A stretch of 64,000 bases of DNA, taken from NCBI RefSeq assembly GCF_024181285.1, contig NZ_CP051201.1, positions 1,984,001-2,048,000 on the forward strand. Direction: 5' to 3'. Positions within the stretch are counted from its first letter, which is position 1; each line of letters starts with the position of its first letter. Source of the DNA: Treponema sp. OMZ 790. Lineage in GTDB: Bacteria > Spirochaetota > Spirochaetia > Treponematales > Treponemataceae. Below, piece by piece: positions 47,128-56,442 of the stretch. The notes beneath the pieces were generated by a model. It worked only from the letters and a program-made list of their open reading frames with translations. It was not told where the DNA came from and searched no databases. Both the position numbers and the translations under genes were made by a program.

Positions 47128-47880
47128 TTAAAAAGTACATTTTACTATTTTAAATTCAAAATACGGTTTTGTAATATATGAGAAATATACGCGAAATTCT
47201 GTTCCATCACTATCAATAAATTCTCTCAATTTACCATCTTTAATAATATAAGGGCACAGGAAATAATCTCCATTCCATTGGTAAACACGTTGTGCTACAA
47301 AAAAACATAATTGGTCTCTAAATATGCCGAATATTCTGGGATCGATGTCTTTATTATAAAAAGCGTTATCCAACTCATAAAACCGGATTTTCTTTAAATC
47401 CGTTATGTCAAAAATAAAATATTTATACAAGTAATAAGCACTCAGATTGCCGATAAGTACCAAATAGCGATTTTCATTATATTGTATCAAGTAAAAAATT
47501 TGTTTATGCAAGAAAATATCATCACCGATAAAATCAAATTCTTGATTGCACAGCTCAATTTTTCCGTGTTTTTTTTCTTTAGCTCCACTAAAATTCTGAC
47601 AAGGATAATATCTTATACTTTCTATACCAGCTAAATCTTCAAAGGTTGAAATATAACATTCAGTAAAGTCTTCCCTTTCCAAGTATCTATGTTCAAGCCA
47701 TCCGGTAGTTTTAATTTTTACAGGTGTATAAGTACATTCCTTTATATCATAAAAATCCATATAATTCTGAGAATATAAGAAAAATGGATAAAATAATATA
47801 AAAGCGAGCGCAGAGGTAGAGCGTATCACTGATATGATCTTGAACCTGTTACATTTTGATAATGCGGACTTAGTTTCCAA
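47128..47880 (-). CDS. Exported immunity candidate of cassette 10
   Basis: A 250-residue protein whose N terminus has a long signal sequence (STSALAFILFYPFFLYSQN). The mature part is beta-rich and aromatic (YLIQYNENRYLVLIGNLSAYYLY), not recognised. It overlaps the tip gene by 55 bases; the true start might be internal, for example at a later methionine near the hydrophobic stretch. A periplasmic partner fits the cell-wall hydrolase tip of its cassette. Confidence 0.65.
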   Translation of the reverse strand: METKSALSKCNRFKIISVIRSTSALAFILFYPFFLYSQNYMDFYDIKECTYTPVKIKTTGWLEHRYLEREDFTECYISTFEDLAGIESIRYYPCQNFSGAKEKKHGKIELCNQEFDFIGDDIFLHKQIFYLIQYNENRYLVLIGNLSAYYLYKYFIFDITDLKKIRFYELDNAFYNKDIDPRIFGIFRDQLCFFVAQRVYQWNGDYFLCPYIIKDGKLREFIDSDGTEFRVYFSYITKPYFEFKIVKCTF

Positions 47881-49643
47881 AAAATTGTTCCTCCATATGC
47901 AGCTGTTGAATCTAGTTTATGATTCCAAGGTGTTCCTCGATTTGCTCCAGATGGATACCAATGTTCTTGAAAAGGTCCTACCGTAGAATCGCCTGTTCCA
48001 TAAATATCATGATTTTGATTTGTATAATGAATTCCCCATTCTGTTTTATGTTCATTCGTTTGTATATCTGCACCATCCCAATAATAAGCTCCATTTGATT
48101 TTCCTCTAGTGGTTCCCAGTATTGTACTCATTGCTGCATTGCGGGCATTATTTAGTTTTGAGTCACTATTCAATAGACGGTTGTCAGTTACAGTTTTTCG
48201 AGATGATGCATTATAACCGTTGACTTGTCCATTTTTTTCAATTTCTGTATTTGCAGATGTATTTGCATATTCAGCTCGATTCATTATAACATCCCCAATA
48301 GCTTGCATTTCATCCAAATCATTTGTTGCTTCTCCATAAAGTGCAGCTGTCATTTTTTCAAAATCCGATTGTGTACCAACTAAAGTATTAACTTGATCTC
48401 TCGTCATATAAATATTTGATGTTTCACTATTTGCAGTAGTTAAATAGTTTCCATTTTCATCATAATAAAGATCATCACATCCCGTAGGATCGACATATTT
48501 AATCGGATTATTTCCGCCATAATGGTATACATTAAAGTTTACCGTATTATATATACCGCCCTCACCAACAGATGAGCCAGCCATATAATCACCCAACGCA
48601 GGATCACCTGACAACCACCTCGAATACTTCGGATCTAAATAACGTGCACCGTAGTAGTACAGTCCCGTCTCCTCATCCAGCTCTTTTCCCGTAAACCTAA
48701 ACGGCAGTTTATCAATTCCAGGTGCGGTCTCCTCAATCCAAAGTTCGCCATACGGTGTGTATTCTATATGCTCGTATTGTCTGCCGTTCCAGTCGGTTAC
48801 AAACTGCGCACTTCCAAGGTGGTCTGAATGATAGTAATACCGTTTCGCCTTTTGTTCTTCGTTATCGCCGTGGTTATCCGTGTGTGTCATTGCTGTTACT
48901 AATCTTGAATTTCCTACAAATATGTGTTTATGTACTCTTAAGCCTTGCGGGTTGTTCTGGTCTTGGGTGGGAATATGTATTGTAAAGAAATTATTAAAAT
49001 ATAAGGTTTCACTTCTTCCCTCATCGGTATATTTGAGAGCTCGCTGTCCGTCTTCACCATAGCGGTAGTGTACTGTGTAGTTTCTGTCGCTTGATTTGGT
49101 TAAGAGGTTGCGCTCGTTCCAGGTGTAGTTGCGCCTGTAGGCAAATAGGTCTTGCGGGTTTGACTGCTCCGTTTCTTTAGGTGCGTCAAGACCGAAGCCG
49201 TAGTCTATTCCGTATACATCTTCATCTTTTGAAAATATGCGGGCATCTCCTGCGTCGCTACGCAAAAATAAATGCTCGACGTATACCCGATACGCCTCCG
49301 CTTTATTTTTACTAGGCTCCTTGTATCTGCTCCACCTATTTCCAAAAGGCATCGTTTTTCCGCTTCCTACCGTAAGCGGAAAAACCTCCGATAAGTTGTT
49401 TTTATTTAATAATAACTTTCTTTTGGCGGACTGCTGACACTTGTGCACTATCATAATTATGTAAAGTACACAAGTGTCAGCTCGCTTTCAGGCTCCGCTA
49501 TCGCTTCGGTATCTTTCCGCAGAAATTACTGCGGAAAGATGTACAGCAAAAGCAATTTTTATAAATTGCTTTTGCTCCCTTTCAATCGCTGTCCGAAAAA
49601 TGAGATAGTTGGGTTGTGAATACAAATAAAGTTTTGGCTTCAT
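47826..49643 (-). CDS. RHS cassette 10: SleB-like cell-wall hydrolase tip, leader frame broken
   Basis: The RHS core enters at EDVYGIDYGFGLDAPKE and ends NNPIKYVDPTGCD. The tip has about 215 residues. Its centre, MTAALYGEATNDLDEMQAIG, continues DVIMNRAEY and is the start of a SleB/CwlJ (Hydrolase_2) domain, with the catalytic Glu in YGEA; later GAYYWDGADIQTN fits the same fold. Peptidoglycan is the expected target. From the common ATG at 49643 the leader frame stops after about 50 codons because of small deletions near 49463-49494. An open frame restarts at 49454 and runs through core and tip. Confidence 0.8.
49226..49643 (-). repeat. Leader 10 (with small deletions)
   Basis: The outer slot has the AAAAATAAA-arm type. 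The next slot is the GTTTTTCCGCTT hairpin, as in leader 9. The middle hairpin is the TGACACTTG type but has lost an A in its loop, and the bases after it (CAGCTCGCTTTCAGGCTCC) lack several bases found in other copies. The start-proximal block is QKQFIKIAFAV. The frame is broken. Confidence 0.86.
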
Positions 49644-49655
49644 AGCTTTTTATAT

Positions 49656-49751
49656 TTACCTTAATTGTTTTATCAAATAATTTTTAACTCTGTCCCATAA
49701 ATTTTCTGTCTCTTGGCTGTCATACATTTTTACATCTTTGTATTCTTTCAT
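49656..49751 (-). CDS. Possible 31-residue ORF between cassettes 10 and 11
   Basis: Reads MKEYKDVKMYDSQETENLWD then about 11 more residues to TAA. It has a weak ribosome site (AGGATATG) and sits 29 bases after the immunity gene of cassette 11 and 12 bases before the next leader. It may be a real small peptide or the end of a lost partner gene. Confidence 0.3.
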   Translation of the reverse strand: MKEYKDVKMYDSQETENLWDRVKNYLIKQLR

Positions 49752-49780
49752 TTTTCATATCCTAGATTACATAAGTATTT

Positions 49781-50107
49781 CTATGGTTTAAACCTGTCTA
49801 CCCAAGAAGAGTCTTCTGCTTTATTGCATAGATTCCATAAATACTGAATATCTGAATCTAATTGAATTGTTATATATAGATTTCCGTTTTTCTCTAAATA
49901 TTCATACCCGAAATATTCAAGAATCTTTATCATATTTTTTTTATATTCATCTGAATAATCAACTTCTCTAATAAATGCATGTTCTTTTTCGCTATAGACA
50001 ATTTTTGTAAAACGAATATATAAGTGCGGTTCATTCGCAAAAGATTTAAATATAGCAAATACTAAAAATTGAGTTATTATAATAATAATTTTAAAATTCT
50101 TTTTCAT
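49781..50107 (-). CDS. Small exported immunity candidate of cassette 11
   Basis: A 108-residue protein with a signal peptide (IIIIITQFLVFAIFKSFAN) and a compact alpha/beta mature part with WVDRFKP at its end. It overlaps the tip gene by 17 bases. The family is not recognised. Periplasmic location suggests that the tip works on the envelope, in line with the tentative colicin-M-like motif in that tip. Confidence 0.65.
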   Translation of the reverse strand: MKKNFKIIIIITQFLVFAIFKSFANEPHLYIRFTKIVYSEKEHAFIREVDYSDEYKKNMIKILEYFGYEYLEKNGNLYITIQLDSDIQYLWNLCNKAEDSSWVDRFKP

Positions 50108-53100
50108 AGTTTGTACTCCAGTTTGAACGCATCATAAAAGATGCTGCCATACCATTTTCTACCAATTTATTGGCTTCAGAATCCCAATAAATTCCTTTAT
50201 TAGGAATATAAACAGCACCAAGATCATTATGCCAATCATATGGATCCCAAAAAACAAATGAAATGCTGCCTTTTATCATAGTTTTTCCATTATTTTTACT
50301 GATATTTACATTACAAAAGGCAGTAATCGTAAATGTTCCAGAAGCGTAAAATAATTCAGTTTTAGAAGATGCTGTTTGTTGGTTAGCATATCCTTGGGTT
50401 TTCCCAAAAGGTCCATAAGTCGTGTCAATATTAGATGGAACTTCGTTCAGAAGTCTTGTTTCTCCATTTTTCATACTATTCGCTATAGTTTTAAATTCTG
50501 CTTCGTAATATGAAATACAAATATTTTGAGCTTTATTTACTTCATCAAATGAACGCAGCCAATTAGAATCCAAATTAACAGTAGTTCCTTTTGCACTTAA
50601 AAAATGTAGTAAATTAGATGCAGCTACAGTTGAACCTGCTTCTTGACTGGATAAAGCCAAATCCTTGTACTTTGCATAGATAGTTTCAAGATCATCTTCT
50701 CTTCCATCCGGATCGGTATACTTAATCGGATTATTTCCCGCATAATGATAAACATGCAGATTGACAACATTAAACACACCGCCCATACCGGGTAAGTTCT
50801 CATTATGCTTCTTCGCCTCATCGTCAATAGGAGCTTTGGGTATGTAATCACCCAATGCCGGATCGCCTGACAGCCACCTACTGTATTTAGGGTCTAAGTA
50901 CCTCGCCCCGTAATAATACAGCCCGGTCTCTTCGTCAAGCTCCTTACCCGTAAAGCGGAAAGGTAACTTGTCCAACCCCGCAGCGACTTCTTCAATCCAG
51001 AGTTCGCCATACGGCGTGTACTCTATGTGTTCATATTGTTTACCTCGCCAGTCGGTTACGAATTGCGCGCTTCCCAAATGGTCACTGTGGTAGTAATACC
51101 GCTTTGCTTTTTGCTCTTCGTTGTCACCACTGTTATCTGTATGTGTCATCGCGGTTACTAATCTTGAATTTCCCACAAAGATGTGTTTGTGTACACGTAA
51201 GCCTTGCGGGTTATTCTGGTCTTGTGTGGGAATATGTATCGTGAAAAAGTTATTAAAGTAAAGCGTTTCGCTTCTTCCTTCGTCTGTGTATTTAAGTGCC
51301 CGCTGTCCGTCTTCTCCGTAGCGGTAGTGGACTGTGTAGTTTCTGTCGCTTGATTTGGTTAAGAGGTTTCGCTCGTTCCAAGTGTAGTTACGCCTGTAAG
51401 CAAAGAGGTCTTGCGGATTTGCCTGCTCGGTTTCTTTAGGTGCGTCAAGGCCGAAGCCGTAATCTGCACCATAAACATCTTCTTCTTCAAAGTATGAGTA
51501 TGTAAATACAAACTCTTCTTCGTCTGTGAATGGACCGTCTTTTTCGGCTGTGATGTTGCCGTTTGCGTCATAGCGGTAATAACGGTTACCTGCTCTTATT
51601 AGGCGGTGTGCATAGGCAGGGTCATACTCGTAAGCTAGGCTATAGTCAAGTTCAGCTTTGGGGTAAGAGTTTCCTTGTGCACCGGGTATGTTTGTGGTGC
51701 TTAATTTTTCTTTCATGTTTCCTATGCCATCAAAGGCAAAGGTTTGTCTGTATTTTGCAATGCTTACAGGTGTTGTTCCAGAGCTTTTTTTAGCCTTGTA
51801 TTGGTTACTTGTTCCTTCTACGCTTATAAGTTGATAAAGATTATCGTAAGAGTATGTTTGTTTTGTCTCGTAAGTACTTGCATCATTATTATAGCCTAGG
51901 ACGTTTCCTACAGGGTCGAATGAGTACTTTATTTTTTGAAAGACGTCTTGAGTTTGGTTATTCTTTGTTTCTATTGTATCTAACCAACGCCGCTTCTCAT
52001 CGTATTTGTATCTTGTTTCTACGCCGTTTCCATATTTGATGTAGACGCGCTGTGCGTGTTCATCATAAAGTATTTTATCGACGTAGGAGTATTCTGCCGT
52101 ACCTTTTGATGAGGTCTTTACTCCGCTAACGCCCCTCAGCTGTCCGCCTTTGTCGTAAGAGTAAGTTATTGTTTCTCCGTCGGGGTACTTCATGCTCTGC
52201 ATTCGCCCAAGATAGTCCGAGCGGTATTCAAAGCTTACAGTTTCAGGACTGCTTCCTGCTCCGTAGCGGTTTATGGTTCTTGTTTCGCTTGTTACCTCAT
52301 TGAGATAGCCGTACCTGTATCTTGTTTCTCCTGTTTCGTCTTTTTTATAAATTACCTGACCTGCACCTTTTTGTTCCGGCTCTCCGTATTCGTATTCGAT
52401 ATCAATGCTAAAAGGATAGTCTGTCTTTACTATGCGGTCAAAGCCGTCGTATTCGTACCGTATTTCGGCAGCTTTGTTTTTTAATACCGAATCCGTTTCT
52501 GCGTAAAGCCGTCCTTTATCGTCGTATATCCATTCTTTTTTGCCTGTGTCCTTGCTTTCAAGCGCCGTTCTTCTTCCCAATAGGTCATACGTTACCGATA
52601 AAAGGTTTTCGTTTGCGTCGTATGCTCGCAGCATTTCTCCTAATACGGAGTATTCGTATCGTGCTTTGGTAAGTAAGGTATTGTTTTTGTCCAGCCTCTC
52701 TACTTCCCTAATGTTTCCTCTTGCATCTTTTTTGCTTATGCTTATGTTTTCTTTCGGGTCGGTTGCCCTTGTTATTTGAAGCGAAGCGTCTATCGAGTAT
52801 TCGGTTTTTTGTGTGTTCCCGTCTGGCAAAACCGTTAATATGTTTCGGTCAATATCGTCATACTCGTATTTTGTGCCGTTTCTTATCTTTGTAAAATCGT
52901 TTAGTTCATAAAACTGTTCTATTGCTTGATAAGAGTTTTTACTTGATAGTTCTTGCTCTAAATCTCCTCCGTAAAAGAATGGCATTCCTTCTTCTATCTT
53001 TCGTCCTACATTATCATAGTTTATTGCACTTGAGATATTCCAGCCTGTTTGGGTTTGCTCATCGGTTCCGTCTACATATACTTCCCCCTCTTTTGCCGTG

Positions 53101-53528
53101 TAAGTTATGCGTCCTAGTCCGTCGTGGAGTACCTCTTTTGAAAATATGCGGGCATCTCCTGCGTCGCTACGCAAAAATAAATGCTCGACGTATACCCGAT
53201 ACGCCTCCGCTTTATTTTTACTAGGCTCCTTGTATCTGCTCCACCTATTTTCAAAAGTCCTGTCAGTAGGGTTGTTTAATAATAGTTTTGTTTTGGCGGA
53301 CTGCTGACACTTGTGCACTATCACAATTATGTAAAAGTACACAAGTGTCAGCACCGCGCTTTCCGCTCCAATCTTTTTGCTGCATGGGCTTTTTTTAGGC
53401 GGTGTTTTTACGCTTACGCTCCAAAAACCGCATTTGCTTAAACACACCGCAAAAAGGATTTCCGCTTCAATCGCTGTCCGAGAAGTGAGATAGTTAGGTT
53501 GTGAATAAATGCAAAGTTTTGTTTTCAT
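50091..53528 (-). CDS. RHS cassette 11: long RHS core, tentative colicin-M-like tip
   Basis: A 1145-residue product. The RHS core enters at VLHDGLGRITYTAKEGEVY and carries about 18 YD repeats to the NNPIKYTDPDGRE junction. The tip of about 200 residues starts helical, then has a beta part with FTITAFCNVNISKNNGK, SISFVFWDPYDWHND and AVYIPNKGIYWDSEA. The DPYDWH stretch recalls the DxYD active-site motif of colicin-M-type lipid II hydrolases, but the usual HR pair is not obvious, so this is tentative. The start at 53528 is the common MKTKLCIYSQPNYL. Confidence 0.75.
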   Translation of the reverse strand: MKTKLCIYSQPNYLTSRTAIEAEILFAVCLSKCGFWSVSVKTPPKKSPCSKKIGAESAVLTLVYFYIIVIVHKCQQSAKTKLLLNNPTDRTFENRWSRYKEPSKNKAEAYRVYVEHLFLRSDAGDARIFSKEVLHDGLGRITYTAKEGEVYVDGTDEQTQTGWNISSAINYDNVGRKIEEGMPFFYGGDLEQELSSKNSYQAIEQFYELNDFTKIRNGTKYEYDDIDRNILTVLPDGNTQKTEYSIDASLQITRATDPKENISISKKDARGNIREVERLDKNNTLLTKARYEYSVLGEMLRAYDANENLLSVTYDLLGRRTALESKDTGKKEWIYDDKGRLYAETDSVLKNKAAEIRYEYDGFDRIVKTDYPFSIDIEYEYGEPEQKGAGQVIYKKDETGETRYRYGYLNEVTSETRTINRYGAGSSPETVSFEYRSDYLGRMQSMKYPDGETITYSYDKGGQLRGVSGVKTSSKGTAEYSYVDKILYDEHAQRVYIKYGNGVETRYKYDEKRRWLDTIETKNNQTQDVFQKIKYSFDPVGNVLGYNNDASTYETKQTYSYDNLYQLISVEGTSNQYKAKKSSGTTPVSIAKYRQTFAFDGIGNMKEKLSTTNIPGAQGNSYPKAELDYSLAYEYDPAYAHRLIRAGNRYYRYDANGNITAEKDGPFTDEEEFVFTYSYFEEEDVYGADYGFGLDAPKETEQANPQDLFAYRRNYTWNERNLLTKSSDRNYTVHYRYGEDGQRALKYTDEGRSETLYFNNFFTIHIPTQDQNNPQGLRVHKHIFVGNSRLVTAMTHTDNSGDNEEQKAKRYYYHSDHLGSAQFVTDWRGKQYEHIEYTPYGELWIEEVAAGLDKLPFRFTGKELDEETGLYYYGARYLDPKYSRWLSGDPALGDYIPKAPIDDEAKKHNENLPGMGGVFNVVNLHVYHYAGNNPIKYTDPDGREDDLETIYAKYKDLALSSQEAGSTVAASNLLHFLSAKGTTVNLDSNWLRSFDEVNKAQNICISYYEAEFKTIANSMKNGETRLLNEVPSNIDTTYGPFGKTQGYANQQTASSKTELFYASGTFTITAFCNVNISKNNGKTMIKGSISFVFWDPYDWHNDLGAVYIPNKGIYWDSEANKLVENGMAASFMMRSNWSTNYEKEF
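53135..53528 (-). repeat. Leader 11
   Basis: The outer slot has the AAAAATAAA-arm type. The middle hairpin is the TGACACTTGTG type. The start-proximal block is the third type (ILFAVCLSKCGFWSV). It ends with the GTTAGGT heptamer and the MKTKL start. The frame is open. Confidence 0.86.
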
Positions 53529-53619
53529 AGTTTTTTTCTAATATCTTATATAACTTATTTTTATTAAAGATATTTATAATTCTATATCTCTAATATCATA
53601 ATAAAACATCTAAACTTAT

Positions 53620-53976
53620 TTATAATTTTATAAAAATAGATTTTAAAAGTAATTTTAAAAAAAACACGATTACATAATATGAAATTATATTTGTTATTAA
53701 TAAAAAAACAAGAGTTATATGTAATATTTTTTTATCAGCACCAACAAATTTAACGGATAAAAATATTAACATTAATAATAAAGTATGGTAACCGTGTATA
53801 AGCCAACATAGTTTATCACCTAAAAATAACTGAAAAGCAACATATCCTCCTAAAAAATCAAAAAAAATATTATTTGTATTCATTGAACCAGTGACAGCAT
53901 AATCGATACCCAATAATATAAAATATACAAACCATCCTAAAATGATTAATTCAGTAATAAAAAATATTTTTTTCAT
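53620..53976 (-). CDS. Small polytopic membrane protein, second partner of cassette 12
   Basis: A 118-residue protein with about four hydrophobic helices (LIILGWFVYFILLGIDYAV, ILHITLVFLLITNIISYYV). Its ATG overlaps the TGA of a preceding gene remnant by four bases. It lies after the exported partner of cassette 12 and before cassette 11, so cassette 12 may have two partners, or this belongs to a lost tip. The family is not recognised. Confidence 0.55.
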   Translation of the reverse strand: MKKIFFITELIILGWFVYFILLGIDYAVTGSMNTNNIFFDFLGGYVAFQLFLGDKLCWLIHGYHTLLLMLIFLSVKFVGADKKILHITLVFLLITNIISYYVIVFFLKLLLKSIFIKL

Positions 53977-54155
53977 TCTATCTCCATTTTTACAAAAAAT
54001 CTAACAAAAAACAATTTTTCCTTTTCTTTAGATATTGAAAATGTTTTTCCAGCATCGAAAGGTGCTTTTATTTTATCAACAGCAGTAAATACTAATGTAT
54101 CCTTTTTAGAAAAATCAATTGAATATTTTACTACTTCTTGTTTTATTATAAAGGC
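53973..54155 (-). pseudogene. Remnant of a gene between two partner genes
   Basis: An open stretch of 60 codons without a start reads AFIIKQEVVKYSIDFSKKD and ends FFVRFFVKMEIE, with the stop overlapping the next gene's ATG. A TAG lies just upstream. It looks like the end of a partner or tip gene whose 5' part was deleted. No family is recognised. Confidence 0.45.
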
Positions 54156-54194
54156 CTATTCTAGTATTATTCTCGGTATTTGCAAATCATAATA

Positions 54195-55247
54195 CTAACC
54201 ATCTTCGTTATATTTTCTTACAATAAATTGTTTATCAGAAAAAAAAGGAAATTCAAATAAATAATTTTTATAATATATATCAAAATATAAAATTAATAAT
54301 GATTTAATAAATTCACCATCCTTAAAGTATACCTTCTCATCGTTAGAAATCAAAACAGAATCATATGTAGAAACCTGATCTTTAGGCTTTAGTAACATCA
54401 GTTCTTTTTCAAGAATAATTTTTGAATTTTCTTCAACAAATCCGGATTGATAAAAATCCTGAGTAATTAAAATTTCATGATCTTTAAATTTTTTAAATAG
54501 ATATGACTCATACCATTCGCCTTGTAAGTTATATATATTAACATTTATATAAGTATTTTCATTTTCTTGCGTCTCTGTTTTTATAAAAATAGGATGTCTT
54601 ATTTTATTCATATACAAATAGTAAGTATATCCATTATTTCTATATTTAAATTTTTCAATAATTTTTTTCACATCTATTTTAGAATCAGTTTTTTCAATAT
54701 TATTAGATGTTATATTAAGAGGTCTAAAATTTTTATCAAACAACCCCTCTGAATATGAGTACAGACCTACGCCATTTTGCCAATTACCATATCTATAAGC
54801 ATAATAATTAAAAAAACCATCTTCTCTTTGTATAAACACAAAACGTATAACACGGTTGTTCTCTAATGATTCATCATAAATTGACTTCACCTCCATGCTT
54901 CTAAGAATACCTGATTTAGTATAGTCATAAGTTTTCTGATAGATAGGTTTTTCTGTATCATAATCATAATAGATTGTCTTACTTATTTTGTTATTTAATA
55001 ATATATCAATAAATTTTACCCTCTCACTTTTATAATAGAAACCTTTAACCCAAGAGTTCTTCTTATATTCATAAGAAAACAAATCAAATTTAATATCATC
55101 AGTATATCCAATATTTTTTAATTCATAAGTTCCATCAAAATATCGTTGATAGTAATTGAATTTCTCATTATCATCTTCACAATTAATAATTTGTAATATA
55201 CATACAAAAAAAATAATCAAATTATATTTTTTTTTCATATTTACCAT
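54195..55247 (-). CDS. Exported immunity candidate of cassette 12
   Basis: A 350-residue protein with a signal peptide and possible lipobox (IIFFVCILQIINC). The mature part is beta-rich with many Tyr residues, in repeats resembling MORN-like or YD strands (GIYDYTKSGILRS-like segments). It starts 3 bases after the tip gene; an ATG at 55238 is an alternative. It ends FIVRKYNEDG. Not recognised; immunity is inferred from position. Confidence 0.58.
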   Translation of the reverse strand: MVNMKKKYNLIIFFVCILQIINCEDDNEKFNYYQRYFDGTYELKNIGYTDDIKFDLFSYEYKKNSWVKGFYYKSERVKFIDILLNNKISKTIYYDYDTEKPIYQKTYDYTKSGILRSMEVKSIYDESLENNRVIRFVFIQREDGFFNYYAYRYGNWQNGVGLYSYSEGLFDKNFRPLNITSNNIEKTDSKIDVKKIIEKFKYRNNGYTYYLYMNKIRHPIFIKTETQENENTYINVNIYNLQGEWYESYLFKKFKDHEILITQDFYQSGFVEENSKIILEKELMLLKPKDQVSTYDSVLISNDEKVYFKDGEFIKSLLILYFDIYYKNYLFEFPFFSDKQFIVRKYNEDG

Positions 55248-55250
55248 CCT

Positions 55251-56396
55251 TTAATAATTTATTTTAATATCATTATATATTGCTCGTGAGTTTTTTAATT
55301 CATTTGTAATAAATAATATAGCATCCTTACTAGGTTTTATACCATCTTTAGTTTGTATATAATTATCACTAATAACTGTAATATTTTTAATAAAATCAGA
55401 ATTTCCATCTTTATTTATTTTAACTATACAACCATATTCTTGAAGATTATCAGCTAATTCTGAAATAAAGTGTTGCTCAACACCAACCATGACTAAAAAT
55501 TCTTTCTCATTCTTAGTATAAACCGAAGACTCTCCTCTAGGAGTAGAAAATAAAGCAACAGCCAAATCAGTTATAGAATTAGCATAAGATACTTTCTTTG
55601 AGATAGCACCTGCTACACCTCTAACAGTTTCTAACACAATACTACTCAGATCTCCATAAGGGATGGTTACTATAGTCTGATAATCACCCAATCCCGTAGT
55701 ACCGATCAAAGCCTGTATCATATCTGTAATTTTGTATAGATCAGATTGAGTTTCAGTATAACCACCGCCCAAAGGAATTATTTCCATACGAGTATTTATT
55801 GGATATAAAGATATATCTTTTATATGATATGGATTTATATTTATTCTCCCATCCGGATCCACATACTTAATCGGATTATTGCCCGCATAATGGTACACAT
55901 GCAAATTAACGGTATTAAACACCCCTCCCATTCCCGGTAAATTTTCATTGTGCTTTTTAGCTTCGTCATTTATCGGTGCTGTCTTTAGGGGCGGGAAGAC
56001 ACTTTTGTCAGATAAAAGTTTCTTCCCTCCCCTATAACCCCTCCTATCTTTAAAATTGCTGCTTAAGGGCTCTGCCCTTAAGAATCCCGAACCTTTCTTA
56101 ATATTGCACAAAATATAAAAATAAACGACTATCAACTCCGCCATGGATGGCGGTGGTTCAAGCTTGCAAGTTTTGCTTATGCAAAACTTGCTATCAACAT
56201 CCGTACAAGGAAGTACGGATGTTGATGACACCGCGCTTTTCAGGGCTCCGCTATCGCTTCGGTATCTTTCCGCAGAAATTGCTGCGGAAAGATGTACAGC
56301 AAAAGCACTTTTGATAAATTGCTTTTGCTCCCTTACAATCGCTGTCCGAGAAGATGTGAGGTAGTTTAATTGTTTCAATACACAGTTATTTTTCAT
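55251..56396 (-). CDS. RHS cassette 12: shortest RHS core, divergent leader, unknown tip
   Basis: This cassette keeps only the last 40 residues of the core, entering at APINDEAKKHNENLPGMGG and ending NNPIKYVDPDGRI. Its leader is a different combination of palindromes. The tip of about 200 residues includes TETQSDLYKITDMIQALIG, VVTIPYGDLSSIV-like strands and FLVMVGVEQHFISELAD. No motif points to an activity. The start at 56396 is MKNNCVLKQLNYL, related to the common leader start. The partner gene follows after 3 bases. Confidence 0.68.
   Translation of the reverse strand: MKNNCVLKQLNYLTSSRTAIVREQKQFIKSAFAVHLSAAISAERYRSDSGALKSAVSSTSVLPCTDVDSKFCISKTCKLEPPPSMAELIVVYFYILCNIKKGSGFLRAEPLSSNFKDRRGYRGGKKLLSDKSVFPPLKTAPINDEAKKHNENLPGMGGVFNTVNLHVYHYAGNNPIKYVDPDGRININPYHIKDISLYPINTRMEIIPLGGGYTETQSDLYKITDMIQALIGTTGLGDYQTIVTIPYGDLSSIVLETVRGVAGAISKKVSYANSITDLAVALFSTPRGESSVYTKNEKEFLVMVGVEQHFISELADNLQEYGCIVKINKDGNSDFIKNITVISDNYIQTKDGIKPSKDAILFITNELKNSRAIYNDIKINY
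55981..56396 (-). repeat. Leader 12 (divergent)
   Basis: The 123-bp outer slot is replaced by GGGGCGGGAAGA/TCTTCCCTCCCC around CTTTTGTCAGATAAAAG, then CTTAAGGGC-TCT-GCCCTTAAG. The middle has CCGCC/GGCGG, CAAGTTTTGC/GCAAAACTTG and TCAACATCCGTAC with its complement. The start-proximal block is the usual QKQFIKSAFAV. The frame is open. Confidence 0.82.
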
Positions 56397-56442
56397 ATTA
56401 TTCTAACTCTTTTCCTACAACTATTATCGGTTCATCATACTA

